Source of the DNA: Phytoactinopolyspora halotolerans
Lineage (GTDB): Bacteria > Actinomycetota > Actinomycetes > Jiangellales > Jiangellaceae
DNA: 64,000 nucleotides
Direction: 5' to 3'
Assembly: GCF_010550675.1 (NCBI RefSeq)
Contig: NZ_JAAGOA010000003.1
Coordinates: 372,001 to 436,000 of the forward strand
The notes under the pieces are model-generated. The model was not told the origin of the DNA, did no database searches, and saw only the letters and a program-made list of their open reading frames with translations. Both the position numbers and the translations under genes were made by a program. Below, in pieces: positions 1 through 7,407 of the stretch. Numbering within the stretch: the stretch's first letter is position 1; each line of letters opens with the position of its first letter.

Positions 1-302
1 TCCCCCGGTGACCCCTCCGGTGACGCGTCCTGCGCCCCGTCCGCGGCGTCGTCGACCGGATCCGGGGTCGGCGCCGGCAAACCCGTCGTGGTGTCGCCGC
101 CTGTGCCGTCGTCGGCCCCGTCGGTGGCGACGACGACGATCGTGAGCACACCGGTCAACAGGATGACCACGGCGGACGTGAGCAGAGCCCAGACCGGCAC
201 ATCGACCATCCGCGGGCCGCCTTCGGCAGGCGGTGGGGGCGGTGGCTGTTCCCCCGGCGGCGGAGGCGGCGGGGGCTGCTGCGGAGGCGGCGGGGCGGTC
301 AA
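1..302 (-). CDS. Partial proline-rich membrane-anchored protein
   Basis: The gene runs off the left edge; only its N-terminal 100 residues are seen. Starting from a TTG at 302 that overlaps the stop of the upstream WD40-type gene (TTGA), it encodes about 30 residues rich in Pro and Gln, then one membrane helix (about residues 34-54, starting near VDVPVWALL), then an acidic Ala/Asp/Pro linker. An ATG at 209 would give a shorter form starting at the membrane helix. The layout (cytosolic tail, single helix, acidic linker) matches the N-terminus of the neighbouring WD40-type protein, so a second outward-facing repeat protein in the same operon is plausible. The function is unknown and the C-terminus lies outside the window. 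Confidence 0.6.
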   Translation of the reverse strand, partial: MTAPPPPQQPPPPPPPGEQPPPPPPAEGGPRMVDVPVWALLTSAVVILLTGVLTIVVVATDGADDGTGGDTTTGLPAPTPDPVDDAADGAQDASPEGSPG

Positions 303-1588
303 CGGATCTCTCCGATCGGTGTCAGATCCCAACGGTGCAGGGCGCCGTGTTCACCGGCCGACACCGCGATGGGGACGCCGTCGAGCTCACCCAGGGCGAC
401 GGCGTTGACGCTGCCGAGGTGAGCGATGAACGGATCGCCGATCTGCTCGTGGTTCTCCAGATCCCACGCGCGGATCTCCTGTTCGCCGGCCGACACGGCG
501 ATCGGAACTCCGCCGACCTCGCCCACGGCGACCGACCGGACGGGGCCGGTGTGCTCTTCCAGCGGGTCGCCGACCTGTTCGAGGGCGGCAAGGTCGAATA
601 CCCGAAGGGCACCGTCGTCGCTGCCGGTGACGGCGACAGCGGTGCCATCGACGTCGCCCATCGCCACCGCCCGCACCCACTCTCGGTGCCAGGTGTCGAT
701 CGGGTCGCCGATGGGCTCGCGCGCCGACAGGTCCCACACGCGCAACCGCCGGTCGTCTCCGGTGGTCACCGCCACCGGCACGCCGTCCATCAGACCGGTG
801 GCGACCGCTTCGACATCGTCCTTGTGCGAACCGAGCTCGTCGCCGATCTGGTCGCCGGTGGCGAGATCCCACATCCGCACCGTGCGGTCCACGCCGGCAC
901 TGCCGGTCACAGCTACCGGCACGCCGTCCACTTCGGCGGTGGCGACCGCCTGGAGGAAGGTCAAGACCCCACCCGACACGGGATCGTTGACCTGTTCCCC
1001 GGTGCGGAGGTTCCACAGGCCTGGACTCTTGCTATCCGTGCCGGCAGTGGCGGCGTACAGCGTGCCGTCGACGTCGCCGACGGCGATGGAGCCTGCCCCG
1101 CCCAGATAGCCCGACAATGGCTCGCCGATCTGCTCGCCGGTCTCCAGGTTCCACACGGTCGGTGCGCTGGCACCGACGGTGACGGCGACGAGCGAACCGT
1201 CGAGCTCGCCGAGCGCCACTCCGGAGATCGACTCGGCACCGGTCAGCGGCGTGCCGATCTCCGCCGCGACAAGCTCGGACGGTGCGCTCTCACCGCTGCC
1301 GGGAGCGTCGGCGTCGGGATTCGCCGTGGCCGGAGAAGGCGTGGGCTCGCTGCCGGTGTCATCGTCCGGGACGGCCTCCGTCGGCGACGCGGTCGCGGGA
1401 CCGGCCGTGTCCGCAGGGTCTGCCGGCGCCTCGGCGACTGTGGGCTCGTCGTCACCGCCCCAGGTGATGAGGATGACGGTGATCATCGTGGCCACCAGCG
1501 CCACCGCGACGAACGCCAGCGTGGCCGCGACCGTGAGCGGCATCCGCACGGTGCGGTTTCGCGTGGACGCTCCCGGTGGCTGTGTCAT
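299..1588 (-). CDS. Membrane-anchored WD40-type repeat protein
   Basis: A 429-residue protein with a short basic N-terminus, one membrane helix (about residues 18-42) and an acidic Pro/Thr linker to about residue 95. The rest is a series of repeats of about 45 residues, each holding a core like 'V-A-V-G-x-x-x-G-x-P-V-A-V-x-x' followed by 'W-D-L' and 'Q-I-G-D-P'. This is the WD40 pattern, and about seven blades can be counted, enough for a closed propeller on the outside of the cell. A GAGGTG ribosome site lies just upstream of the ATG. The stop overlaps the next gene by four bases, so the two are co-transcribed. WD40 propellers are binding scaffolds; no partner or substrate can be named. Confidence 0.8.
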   Translation of the reverse strand: MTQPPGASTRNRTVRMPLTVAATLAFVAVALVATMITVILITWGGDDEPTVAEAPADPADTAGPATASPTEAVPDDDTGSEPTPSPATANPDADAPGSGESAPSELVAAEIGTPLTGAESISGVALGELDGSLVAVTVGASAPTVWNLETGEQIGEPLSGYLGGAGSIAVGDVDGTLYAATAGTDSKSPGLWNLRTGEQVNDPVSGGVLTFLQAVATAEVDGVPVAVTGSAGVDRTVRMWDLATGDQIGDELGSHKDDVEAVATGLMDGVPVAVTTGDDRRLRVWDLSAREPIGDPIDTWHREWVRAVAMGDVDGTAVAVTGSDDGALRVFDLAALEQVGDPLEEHTGPVRSVAVGEVGGVPIAVSAGEQEIRAWDLENHEQIGDPFIAHLGSVNAVALGELDGVPIAVSAGEHGALHRWDLTPIGEIR

Positions 1589-1704
1589 CGAGCACCTCGC
1601 CTGAGTGAGTGACCATGATCGTATTCGGCGGTCATGACCGGCTCAACCCCTTGGCCCATCGGCCGGGTATCTACCACCGTGGGTCTACCGCGGCGCCGGG
1701 CACA

Positions 1705-2694
1705 ATGGGAGCCGTGCCGGTCGAAGATACGAACACGTCGGCGGATCGCCCAGATCCGCCAGTGGAGCCGTTGCCGCACCCGGTCACCGGGGTTGCGTTC
1801 TCCAGCCCGGTTCCGCCGGGCACCGGTTGGCCGGACGACGAGGCCGGCCCGGACACGCCGGTGGCGGCAGGGCCGGAGGATGTGGCCAAGCTGGCGGCCG
1901 GCGCCTCGCTGACCGAGGTCGCGGCGCGCTCGTCGGTATGCCGCGCCTGCCCCCGTCTGGTGCGATGGCGCGAGGACGTCGCCGCAACCAAACGACGCTC
2001 CTTCGCGGGCCAGCCCTACTGGGGCCGGCCGACACCAGGCTGGGGTGACCCGGAGCCGCGAGTCATGGTCGTCGGCCTGGCGCCGGCGGCCAACGGCGGC
2101 AATCGGACCGGCCGCATTTTCACCGGTGATCGCAGCGGCGACTGGCTGTTCGCCGCGCTGCACCGGGTCGGCTTGGCGAACCAGCCGACGTCCGAGCACG
2201 CCGGCGACGGGCTGCGCCTAGCCGGTGTCCGGATCGCCGCCGCCGTGCGGTGCGCCCCGCCGGACAACAAACCGTCCCCGGCCGAACGGGACACGTGCGC
2301 GCATTGGATCGACCGGGAGGTCGCTCTGGTGCTGCCGACACTGCGTGCGGTGGTGGCGCTCGGCTCGTTCGCCTGGACCGCCGCGCTGGGGACGCTGGCC
2401 CGCGCCGGAGTGGAGGTGCCGCGGCCGCGGCCGAAGTTCGGTCACGGTGCCGAGGTCCGGCTCGAGTATCGCCCGGACGAGGCGGCGACGGGCCCGGGCG
2501 AGAGCGTCGTCGGCGAGAGCGTCGTCGGCGAGAACGCCGCCGGCGAGAACGCCGCCGGGACGGTGCCCGTGGCGGGTGACCCGCGTTCGATCACCGTGAT
2601 CGGTTCGTATCACCCCAGCCAGCAGAACACCTTCACCGGCCGGCTCACCGCCGACATGCTCGACGACGTGCTCGCCCGCGCGGCGGCCGCCTGA
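1705..2694 (+). CDS. udgB: Type-5 uracil-DNA glycosylase UdgB
   Basis: Removes uracil and related deaminated bases from DNA in base-excision repair. The protein has a low-complexity N-terminus of about 70 residues, then the Fe-S cysteine motif CRACPRL, motif [15 protein letters not shown] (family 5 usually has His where this has Asn), further cysteines around RCAPPDNKP, and the C-terminal motif [10 protein letters not shown]. These are the marks of UdgB rather than family 1 UDG. I chose ATG 1705; GTG 1714 is equally possible, and the open frame extends further upstream without a homology reason. A tandem 15-bp repeat is inserted ahead of the last motif. The gene is convergent with the SDR gene, only 8 bp away. 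Confidence 0.88.
   Translation: MGAVPVEDTNTSADRPDPPVEPLPHPVTGVAFSSPVPPGTGWPDDEAGPDTPVAAGPEDVAKLAAGASLTEVAARSSVCRACPRLVRWREDVAATKRRSFAGQPYWGRPTPGWGDPEPRVMVVGLAPAANGGNRTGRIFTGDRSGDWLFAALHRVGLANQPTSEHAGDGLRLAGVRIAAAVRCAPPDNKPSPAERDTCAHWIDREVALVLPTLRAVVALGSFAWTAALGTLARAGVEVPRPRPKFGHGAEVRLEYRPDEAATGPGESVVGESVVGENAAGENAAGTVPVAGDPRSITVIGSYHPSQQNTFTGRLTADMLDDVLARAAAA
2497..2556 (+). repeat. Four in-frame 15-bp tandem repeats inside udgB
   Basis: Four consecutive 15-base units start at 2497, 2512, 2527 and 2542. Units 1 and 2 are identical, and so are units 3 and 4; the two pairs differ at a few bases. They encode [20 protein letters not shown]. They lie in a loop between the conserved core and the GSYHPS motif, so copy number could change without breaking the frame. 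Confidence 0.9.
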
Positions 2695-2702
2695 GACATG
2701 CG

Positions 2703-3563
2703 CTACAACGACGCGCCGCCGTCGACGAGCAGATCGTGGCCGACCAGGTAGCCCGCACCGTCGGACGCGGCCCACAGCACGGTGGAGGCGATCTCGTCCT
2801 GCGAGCCGATGCGGCCGACCGGGATCATGGCGGCGAACCGCTCGGCCCGCTGCTCCGGCGTCTCGCCCGGCAGGAGCGACATCGGAGCGTCCACGGCGCC
2901 GGGGCTGACCACGTTGATGCGGATCCCGCCGGAGATGTTCTCCAGCGCGGCGGCCTTGCTGAGCGCGCTGACCGCGGCCTTGGTGGCCCCGTAGGCGCCC
3001 ACCCCGGGCGCCTGCGTATGCGCACCGAGGTTGGAGCCGATGTTGACGATGGCTCCGCCTCCGGCCGCGCGCATGGCGGCGATCTCATGCTTCATGGCCA
3101 GGAAGACGCCGGTGACGTTCACCTCGAGCATCCGGGCCCAGTCCTCGGCGCCCAACTCGGCGATCGGGCCGCCCGCGAGCACACCGGCGTTGTTGACCGC
3201 GACGTCCAGCCTGCCGAACCGCTCGACCGTGACGGCGACGAGGCGGCGCACCTCGTCGTCGACGGTGACATCGGTCGGGACGGCGAGGCCGTTACCCCCG
3301 TCCTGCTCGATGAGCTTCACCGTCTGTTCCAATGTGTCCGGACTGCGACCGGCGACGACGACGGTCGCGCCCGCGCGTGCGAAGGCCCGGGCGACGCCGC
3401 GCCCGATCCCGGACCCGGCACCGGTGACGATCGCGGTCCGGCCATCGAATCGGGGCGTGTGCTCGGTATGCGCCCGGGAGCTCCCGGACACGGCCGGAGT
3501 CGTGCCGGAGCCGGAGCCGGTAGCGGCGGTGGCCCGGGTGACGGTGATGTCGCTGTCGGTCAT
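2703..3563 (-). CDS. SDR family oxidoreductase
   Basis: A classical short-chain dehydrogenase/reductase of 286 residues. The cofactor motif TGAGSGIG is at 47-54, NNAG at 124-127, the catalytic Ser at 177 and the YxxxK pair at Tyr191/Lys195. The C-terminus carries the usual GxxLLVDGG signature. A Ser/Thr-rich N-terminal extension of about 38 residues is unusual for the family. The Arg after the glycine motif region (AGRSPD) favours NADPH. The gene overlaps the upstream MFS transporter by four bases (ATGA), so oxidoreductase and exporter are translationally coupled and probably act on the same compound, with the TetR gene upstream as sensor. The substrate is not identifiable. Confidence 0.9.
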   Translation of the reverse strand: MTDSDITVTRATAATGSGSGTTPAVSGSSRAHTEHTPRFDGRTAIVTGAGSGIGRGVARAFARAGATVVVAGRSPDTLEQTVKLIEQDGGNGLAVPTDVTVDDEVRRLVAVTVERFGRLDVAVNNAGVLAGGPIAELGAEDWARMLEVNVTGVFLAMKHEIAAMRAAGGGAIVNIGSNLGAHTQAPGVGAYGATKAAVSALSKAAALENISGGIRINVVSPGAVDAPMSLLPGETPEQRAERFAAMIPVGRIGSQDEIASTVLWAASDGAGYLVGHDLLVDGGASL

Positions 3564-4936
3564 CGTGATGCATCCTTTCTGACGGTGAACTGGACAACCG
3601 CCGCCGTGACGAGGAACGCCCCGGCGGTGGCGGCGAAGGCGGCGGCATAGCCGCCGGTGGCGGCCGCGGCGGTAGTGACGCCGTCGACGGCCAACGAGTC
3701 GGTGCGGGCCGACGAGAGCGCCAGCAGGAGAGCCAGGCCTACAGTGGGCCCGACCTCCATCGACGTGTTGACGACGCCGCCCGCGACCCCGCTGTGTTCG
3801 GCGGAGACGTCGGTGAACGCGGTGACGGTCGCGCCGGCGAACGCCATTCCGGCGCCGAGGGGGAAGAGCAGCAGTGCGACGAGGATGCCGCCCGGATACT
3901 CCGAGTCGACGTCGATGAACGCCAGCAGCGCCATCGAGGCGGCGACTAGCAGGAGTCCGACGGTCGTGACCTGGCGCGCCCCATGTCGCCGGGTCAGTCG
4001 GGAACTGACCGGGCCCATCACGATCACCAGCAGGAACGGCAGGAACGCGGCGCTGGTCACGGACTGCGACCAGCCGTGGATCTGCTGGAAATAGAGGCTG
4101 AGGAAGAACTGCGCCGCGGTGCTGGCCGCCGCCGTCAGCCAGATCACCAGCAGGGCGGTGGTGCGGCCGCGGTGTGTGACCAGCCCCAGCGGGAGCAACG
4201 GCTCGACGCCGCGGGCCTGGCGCAGGACGAACCCGGCCAGCACGGCCAGCCCCAGTGCCACCGTCACCGGCGCCTCGTCCAGCACGCCGTGGCTGAGGGT
4301 GACCAGACCGGCGGTGACCAGCGCACCATCAAGCAACCGGAGCCGGGTGCCGCGTACGGGTGCGGCAGCCGGAAGACGCCGTACGCCCGCGAGGGTGACA
4401 GCGGCGACGGCGATGGGAATGGCGAACGTCCAGCGCCAGGAGGTCACGGCGGCGATCAGGCCGGAGACGACGCTGCCGGACACCGCTCCGGCGACGGAGA
4501 GCGTGCCCCACACGGCGAGCACCCGTGCCCGCTCCCGGGCGTCGGGATAGAGCCGGTAGAGCAGGGCGACCGCCGCGGGCGCGACGAGTGCCGCGCCGAT
4601 GCCCTGGGCGAAGCGGGCGGCGAGCAGCACCTCGTAGTGCGGTGCCACCGCGCCGAGCATAGAGCTGATCCCGAACACGGCCATGCCGACGACGAACATG
4701 CGCCGCGCCCCGATGTGGTCGGCCAGCCGCCCACCGACCAGGAGTAATCCGCCGAAGGAGAGCCCGTACGCGGCGGTCAGCAGCGCGAGGTCGGGGGCGG
4801 AGACACCGAACTCGCGCTGGATCGCGGGCAGCGGAACAGTGATGAGCGTGATCGCCGCGATGAGCCCGGCCTGCGCGGTGCCGAGGAGAACGAACTGCCG
4901 ACTAATTTTGGACTGAACAGTCAATAATTGGCTCAT
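3560..4936 (-). CDS. MFS drug-type efflux transporter
   Basis: A 458-residue integral membrane protein with 12-14 predicted helices. It has the major facilitator motif A in loop 2-3 (GGRLADHIGARR) and DHA-type organisation, as in drug/proton antiporters. It is the first gene of an operon with the SDR gene (ATGA overlap) and lies downstream of a TetR gene on the same strand, which suggests substrate-induced efflux. The ATG start is preceded by only weak Shine-Dalgarno sequence. A TetR-type operator sequence covers codons 4-9, so repressor binding would block the start region itself. Codon 4 is TTA, a very rare codon in high-GC actinobacteria that can make translation depend on the UUA-reading tRNA. 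Confidence 0.87.
   Translation of the reverse strand: MSQLLTVQSKISRQFVLLGTAQAGLIAAITLITVPLPAIQREFGVSAPDLALLTAAYGLSFGGLLLVGGRLADHIGARRMFVVGMAVFGISSMLGAVAPHYEVLLAARFAQGIGAALVAPAAVALLYRLYPDARERARVLAVWGTLSVAGAVSGSVVSGLIAAVTSWRWTFAIPIAVAAVTLAGVRRLPAAAPVRGTRLRLLDGALVTAGLVTLSHGVLDEAPVTVALGLAVLAGFVLRQARGVEPLLPLGLVTHRGRTTALLVIWLTAAASTAAQFFLSLYFQQIHGWSQSVTSAAFLPFLLVIVMGPVSSRLTRRHGARQVTTVGLLLVAASMALLAFIDVDSEYPGGILVALLLFPLGAGMAFAGATVTAFTDVSAEHSGVAGGVVNTSMEVGPTVGLALLLALSSARTDSLAVDGVTTAAAATGGYAAAFAATAGAFLVTAAVVQFTVRKDASR
4908..4925. promoter_or_regulatory. TetR-type operator overlapping MFS start
   Basis: TTGGACTGAACAGTCAAT contains the inverted repeat GACTG-AA-CAGTC. It agrees at 15 of 18 positions with the site in front of tetR at 5684-5701. 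It lies inside the first codons of the transporter gene. This is the pattern expected for one TetR repressor controlling both its own gene and its target operon. Confidence 0.65.
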
Positions 4937-5082
4937 GCGAATCCCTTGTGTGGGCGCGTCGGGGCGGGTGGTGCGCCGCGGTGGGCGGAGTTGCGGTGAC
5001 CGGGAGCGGAGCGGGGAGATGGAGCGGGCGGCTGGAGCGGGGAGCTGGAGAGGGCCGGCGTGTTGAGGCGTCCGGGTGCGGG

Positions 5083-5664
5083 TCAGGTCAGCATGGACAG
5101 CGCCTGGTCGGCGGCGTCGCGCAGGCGTGCGGCGCCCATCGGGCCCTTCCCGACCAGGCGCACACCCTGGAGGAAGACGACCAGGAACCGGGCCGTGGCG
5201 ATGGGGTCGGCATCGGGGCCGATCTCGTCCTGTGCCCGGGCACGTGTGAGAGCTCCGGTCAGGGCGGCTTCGAGGGCACTCCAGGAGGTCTCGACGTGCT
5301 GAGCGACCTGGTGATCGTGCGGCATGAGCTCGGCGGCGGCATTCACGATCATGCAGCCGCGATGCCGCTCGTCGTTGATGGACTCCGCCACGTAGCTCTC
5401 CACCAGTGTTCGCACCGCGGGTAGTGCGGGCCCGGGCTGGGAGAGCAAGGCGATCGGATCCGGGTCCCTGGTTTCCAGGTAGCGACGGAGCGCCTTGAGG
5501 TATAGCTCGTGTTTGCTGTCGAAGGTGGCGTAGAGACTGGCGCGGCCGATCTCGAGGTGTTCGACGAGGTCGGCCATGGACGTCGCCTCATAGCCTCGCT
5601 CCCAGAACAGCTCCAGCGCGCGGGCCAGCGCGGCGTCGGGGTCGAACTCCTTGGTCCGTGCCAT
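5083..5664 (-). CDS. TetR/AcrR family transcriptional repressor
   Basis: A 193-residue regulator. The N-terminal TetR helix-turn-helix (about residues 10-55) includes GYEATSMADLVEHLEIGRASLYATFDSK split around the recognition helix SLYATF. The C-terminal ligand domain carries the GCMIVNAAAE block typical of the NemR/AcuR-like subgroup. It is transcribed in the same direction as the MFS/SDR operon, 146 bp ahead of it. An operator-like sequence lies 20 bp upstream of its ATG and recurs at the MFS start, so it most likely represses itself and the efflux operon. The inducer is unknown. Confidence 0.9.
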   Translation of the reverse strand: MARTKEFDPDAALARALELFWERGYEATSMADLVEHLEIGRASLYATFDSKHELYLKALRRYLETRDPDPIALLSQPGPALPAVRTLVESYVAESINDERHRGCMIVNAAAELMPHDHQVAQHVETSWSALEAALTGALTRARAQDEIGPDADPIATARFLVVFLQGVRLVGKGPMGAARLRDAADQALSMLT

Positions 5665-5683
5665 GGTTCAGACCCTAGCGTAA

Positions 5684-5701
5684 TTGGAACGAACGGTCAA
5701 T
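5684..5701. promoter_or_regulatory. TetR-type operator upstream of tetR
   Basis: TTGGAACGAACGGTCAAT, flanked by AA on the left and TAA on the right, so the outer arms AATTG and CAATT form an inverted repeat. It shares 15 of 18 bases with the site at 4908-4925 and lies 20 bp upstream of the tetR start codon, a normal autoregulation position. Confidence 0.65.
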
Positions 5702-5714
5702 TAAGCGTCACCGT

Positions 5715-5773
5715 CCCCATGATCATGAACATTAACCGTGGAAATAGCACGGTTAATGTTCATGATCATGGGG
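5715..5773. repeat. Perfect 26-bp inverted repeat with 7-nt loop
   Basis: The left arm is 5715-5740, the loop GAAATAG is 5741-5747 and the right arm is 5748-5773; all 26 pairs match. Each arm contains ATGATCATG near its outer end. The element sits upstream of tetR (transcribed leftward) and upstream of the metQ leader (transcribed rightward), so it is not at the end of either gene and is not a conventional terminator. It is far more AT-rich than its surroundings. It resembles other TGATC-based intergenic hairpins in this window. Confidence 0.9.
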
Positions 5774-5930
5774 CGGAGGTGATGGGGCTCACGTGTGCTC
5801 CGAGTCACATTCCGAGCGTTGAATGCCCTGGTGAGATGGCACATTGGGGCCAGGTGTCCGCGGTGAGCTTCTCTACATGGGGCTGTTGAGGTGCCTGTCG
5901 GGCACCTGCGAACAGGGATGTCTCGCTATA

Positions 5931-5958
5931 TGGTCACTTTTCGTCCAGAATGTAAGAT
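5931..5958 (+). promoter_or_regulatory. Putative promoter of the metQNI leader
   Basis: TGGTCA (5931-5936) and TAAGAT (5953-5958) are spaced by 16 bp, each matching four or five of six consensus bases. A start site near 5965 would put the leader-peptide ATG about 33 nt into the transcript. A 7-bp hairpin lies just upstream (5889-5907). Confidence 0.45.
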
Positions 5959-5997
5959 GATGCGCTCATCGATTTGAAGACCAGAGGTCCAGTGCCC

Positions 5998-6108
5998 ATG
6001 ATGAGGCTTATGTCTCGCGCCCAGTTCGACGCCGCCCGGACCATGCCGTCAGCTCACTGCTGCGGCATGTCCATGTGTGGGACGAGCATGCGCCGCTGTT
6101 GCATGTGA
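5998..6108 (+). CDS. Met/Cys-rich leader peptide upstream of metQ
   Basis: A 36-codon open frame begins with two ATG codons and ends in TGA. It contains eight Met and five Cys, including the clusters HCCGMSMC and RRCCM at the end. An AGAGG ribosome-site-like sequence lies 10 bases upstream. The first half (RLMSRAQFDAARTMPSAHCC) resembles the short actinobacterial leader peptides with a pattern such as R-H-V-D-x-x-R-x-x-S-x-x-C found before sulfur-assimilation and ABC-transporter genes. Cysteine-rich leader ORFs in mycobacteria are reported as cysteine-responsive attenuators. Here the downstream operon imports methionine. Function as a Met/Cys-sensing attenuator is inferred from composition and position. 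Confidence 0.6.
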   Translation: MMRLMSRAQFDAARTMPSAHCCGMSMCGTSMRRCCM

Positions 6109-6440
6109 CGGCGCGGCGTCGGCCCGGGGCGTTCGAACTCGGCGAGGATCGCCGAGCCTGACCCGTTGCTCAGTGCGTTGTGGTGGCCACCGGCCTCGCC
6201 AGGCGCGGTCGAGTGCGGGCGTGGCTCGCACCGGCGTATGCGGGCATCGCGTCATCGACCACGATTCGTGGCACCGGCGTTGGGGTGAGCCGCCGGCTCC
6301 GTCGTCGCTGGGTTGTATGTCGCGCGTTCCACCCGGCGCGGCGCGTATCCCGCGATTCCATCTGAAGTCCCAATGATCACATCTGTCCAACCGTGGCGTC
6401 AGGGCTACCTGACGTGCCCAGGTATGAGAGGAAACCGCTC
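6109..6440 (+). other. Long untranslated leader between leader ORF and metQ
   Basis: No convincing gene is seen here. Two short hairpins are clear: 6138-6144 with 6150-6156 (CTCGGCG stem), and 6397-6403 with 6408-6414 (CGTCAGG stem, GCTA loop). The second ends 26 nt before the metQ ATG. These could be the switching elements of an attenuator. I found no SAM-I, SAM-IV or T-box core in this stretch. Confidence 0.45.
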
Positions 6441-7397
6441 ATGTTCCGCTTCACATCCACCGCCCGCCGCACGTCCGGCGGGGACCGCCCGCGCGGTCGC
6501 CATTCCGCGGCCGCTCGCATCGGCGGACTGCTGGCCGGGCTTGCCGCGCTCAGCCTGCTGACGGCCTGCGGAGGCGACGGCGACACCGCCGTCGCCTCCG
6601 GCGAGAGCGGCGACCCGATCAAGATCGGCGTCGTCGGTGCCAGCGAGGATTACTGGAAGATCTTCACCGATCTCGCCGCCGAGGAGGGGATCGACGTCGA
6701 GCTGGTCAACTTCACCGACTACACGCAGCCCAACCCGGCACTCTCCCAGGGGCAGCTCGACCTCAACCAGTTCCAGCATCTGCAGTACCTGGCCGCGTAC
6801 AACGTGGCCAACGACGACGATCTCACGCCGATCGGCGCCACCGCGATCTACCCGCTGGCGCTGTACTCCAAGGAGCACGCGTCGCTCGAGGACATCCCCG
6901 AGGGCGCCGAGATCGCCATTCCGAACGATGAGACCAACCAGGCTCGCGCGTTGCTGGTGCTGCAGGACGCCGGGCTGCTCACGCTGGAGAACGGCGGCGA
7001 CTCGACCTCGCTGCCGTCGGACATCGTGGCGGAGGAGTCGAAGGTCACCGTCACGCCGGTCGCCGCGGAGCAGACCGCGGTCGCGCTGAACAGCGTCGAT
7101 GCGTCGATCATCAACAACGACTTCGTCGCCGACGCCGGTCTGGAGCCCGAGGATGCGCTCTACCAGGACCAGGCGGACAGCCCGGCGGCCCGCCCGTACA
7201 TCAACGTGTGGGTGGCGCGCTCCGGTGAGGAGGACAACGAGACCTTCCAGCGGCTGGTGGAGCTGTACCACACCGCCGAGGTGGAGGAGGCGTCCAGCCA
7301 AGCCTCCGGCGGTACCGCCGTGTTCACCGACAACCCCGCCGACGAACTGCAGGGCATCCTCGACGAGATCGAGGGCAATCTGGCGGCGCAGGGCTGA
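6441..7397 (+). CDS. metQ: Methionine ABC transporter substrate-binding lipoprotein
   Basis: A 318-residue NlpA/MetQ-family lipoprotein that captures methionine outside the membrane and hands it to MetNI. The N-terminus is basic, followed by a hydrophobic stretch and the lipobox LLTAC with the lipidated Cys at 43. The mature part begins KIGVVGASEDYWKI and contains the conserved FTDYTQPNPALSQGQLDLN region (the family's substrate-binding lobe hinge) and FQHLQYL. The ATG at 6441 is preceded by GAGAGGAAA. It is the first gene of metQ-metN-metI, with only 10 bp to metN. The gene is headed by a long leader with a Met/Cys-rich small ORF. Confidence 0.93.
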   Translation: MFRFTSTARRTSGGDRPRGRHSAAARIGGLLAGLAALSLLTACGGDGDTAVASGESGDPIKIGVVGASEDYWKIFTDLAAEEGIDVELVNFTDYTQPNPALSQGQLDLNQFQHLQYLAAYNVANDDDLTPIGATAIYPLALYSKEHASLEDIPEGAEIAIPNDETNQARALLVLQDAGLLTLENGGDSTSLPSDIVAEESKVTVTPVAAEQTAVALNSVDASIINNDFVADAGLEPEDALYQDQADSPAARPYINVWVARSGEEDNETFQRLVELYHTAEVEEASSQASGGTAVFTDNPADELQGILDEIEGNLAAQG

Positions 7398-7407
7398 GGC
7401 GCGGCAG

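Noticed and set aside
5774-6440. A SAM or T-box riboswitch before metQ
   Set aside because: I looked for SAM-I and SAM-IV core sequences and a T-box specifier/antiterminator and found none; the leader peptide explains the long leader better.
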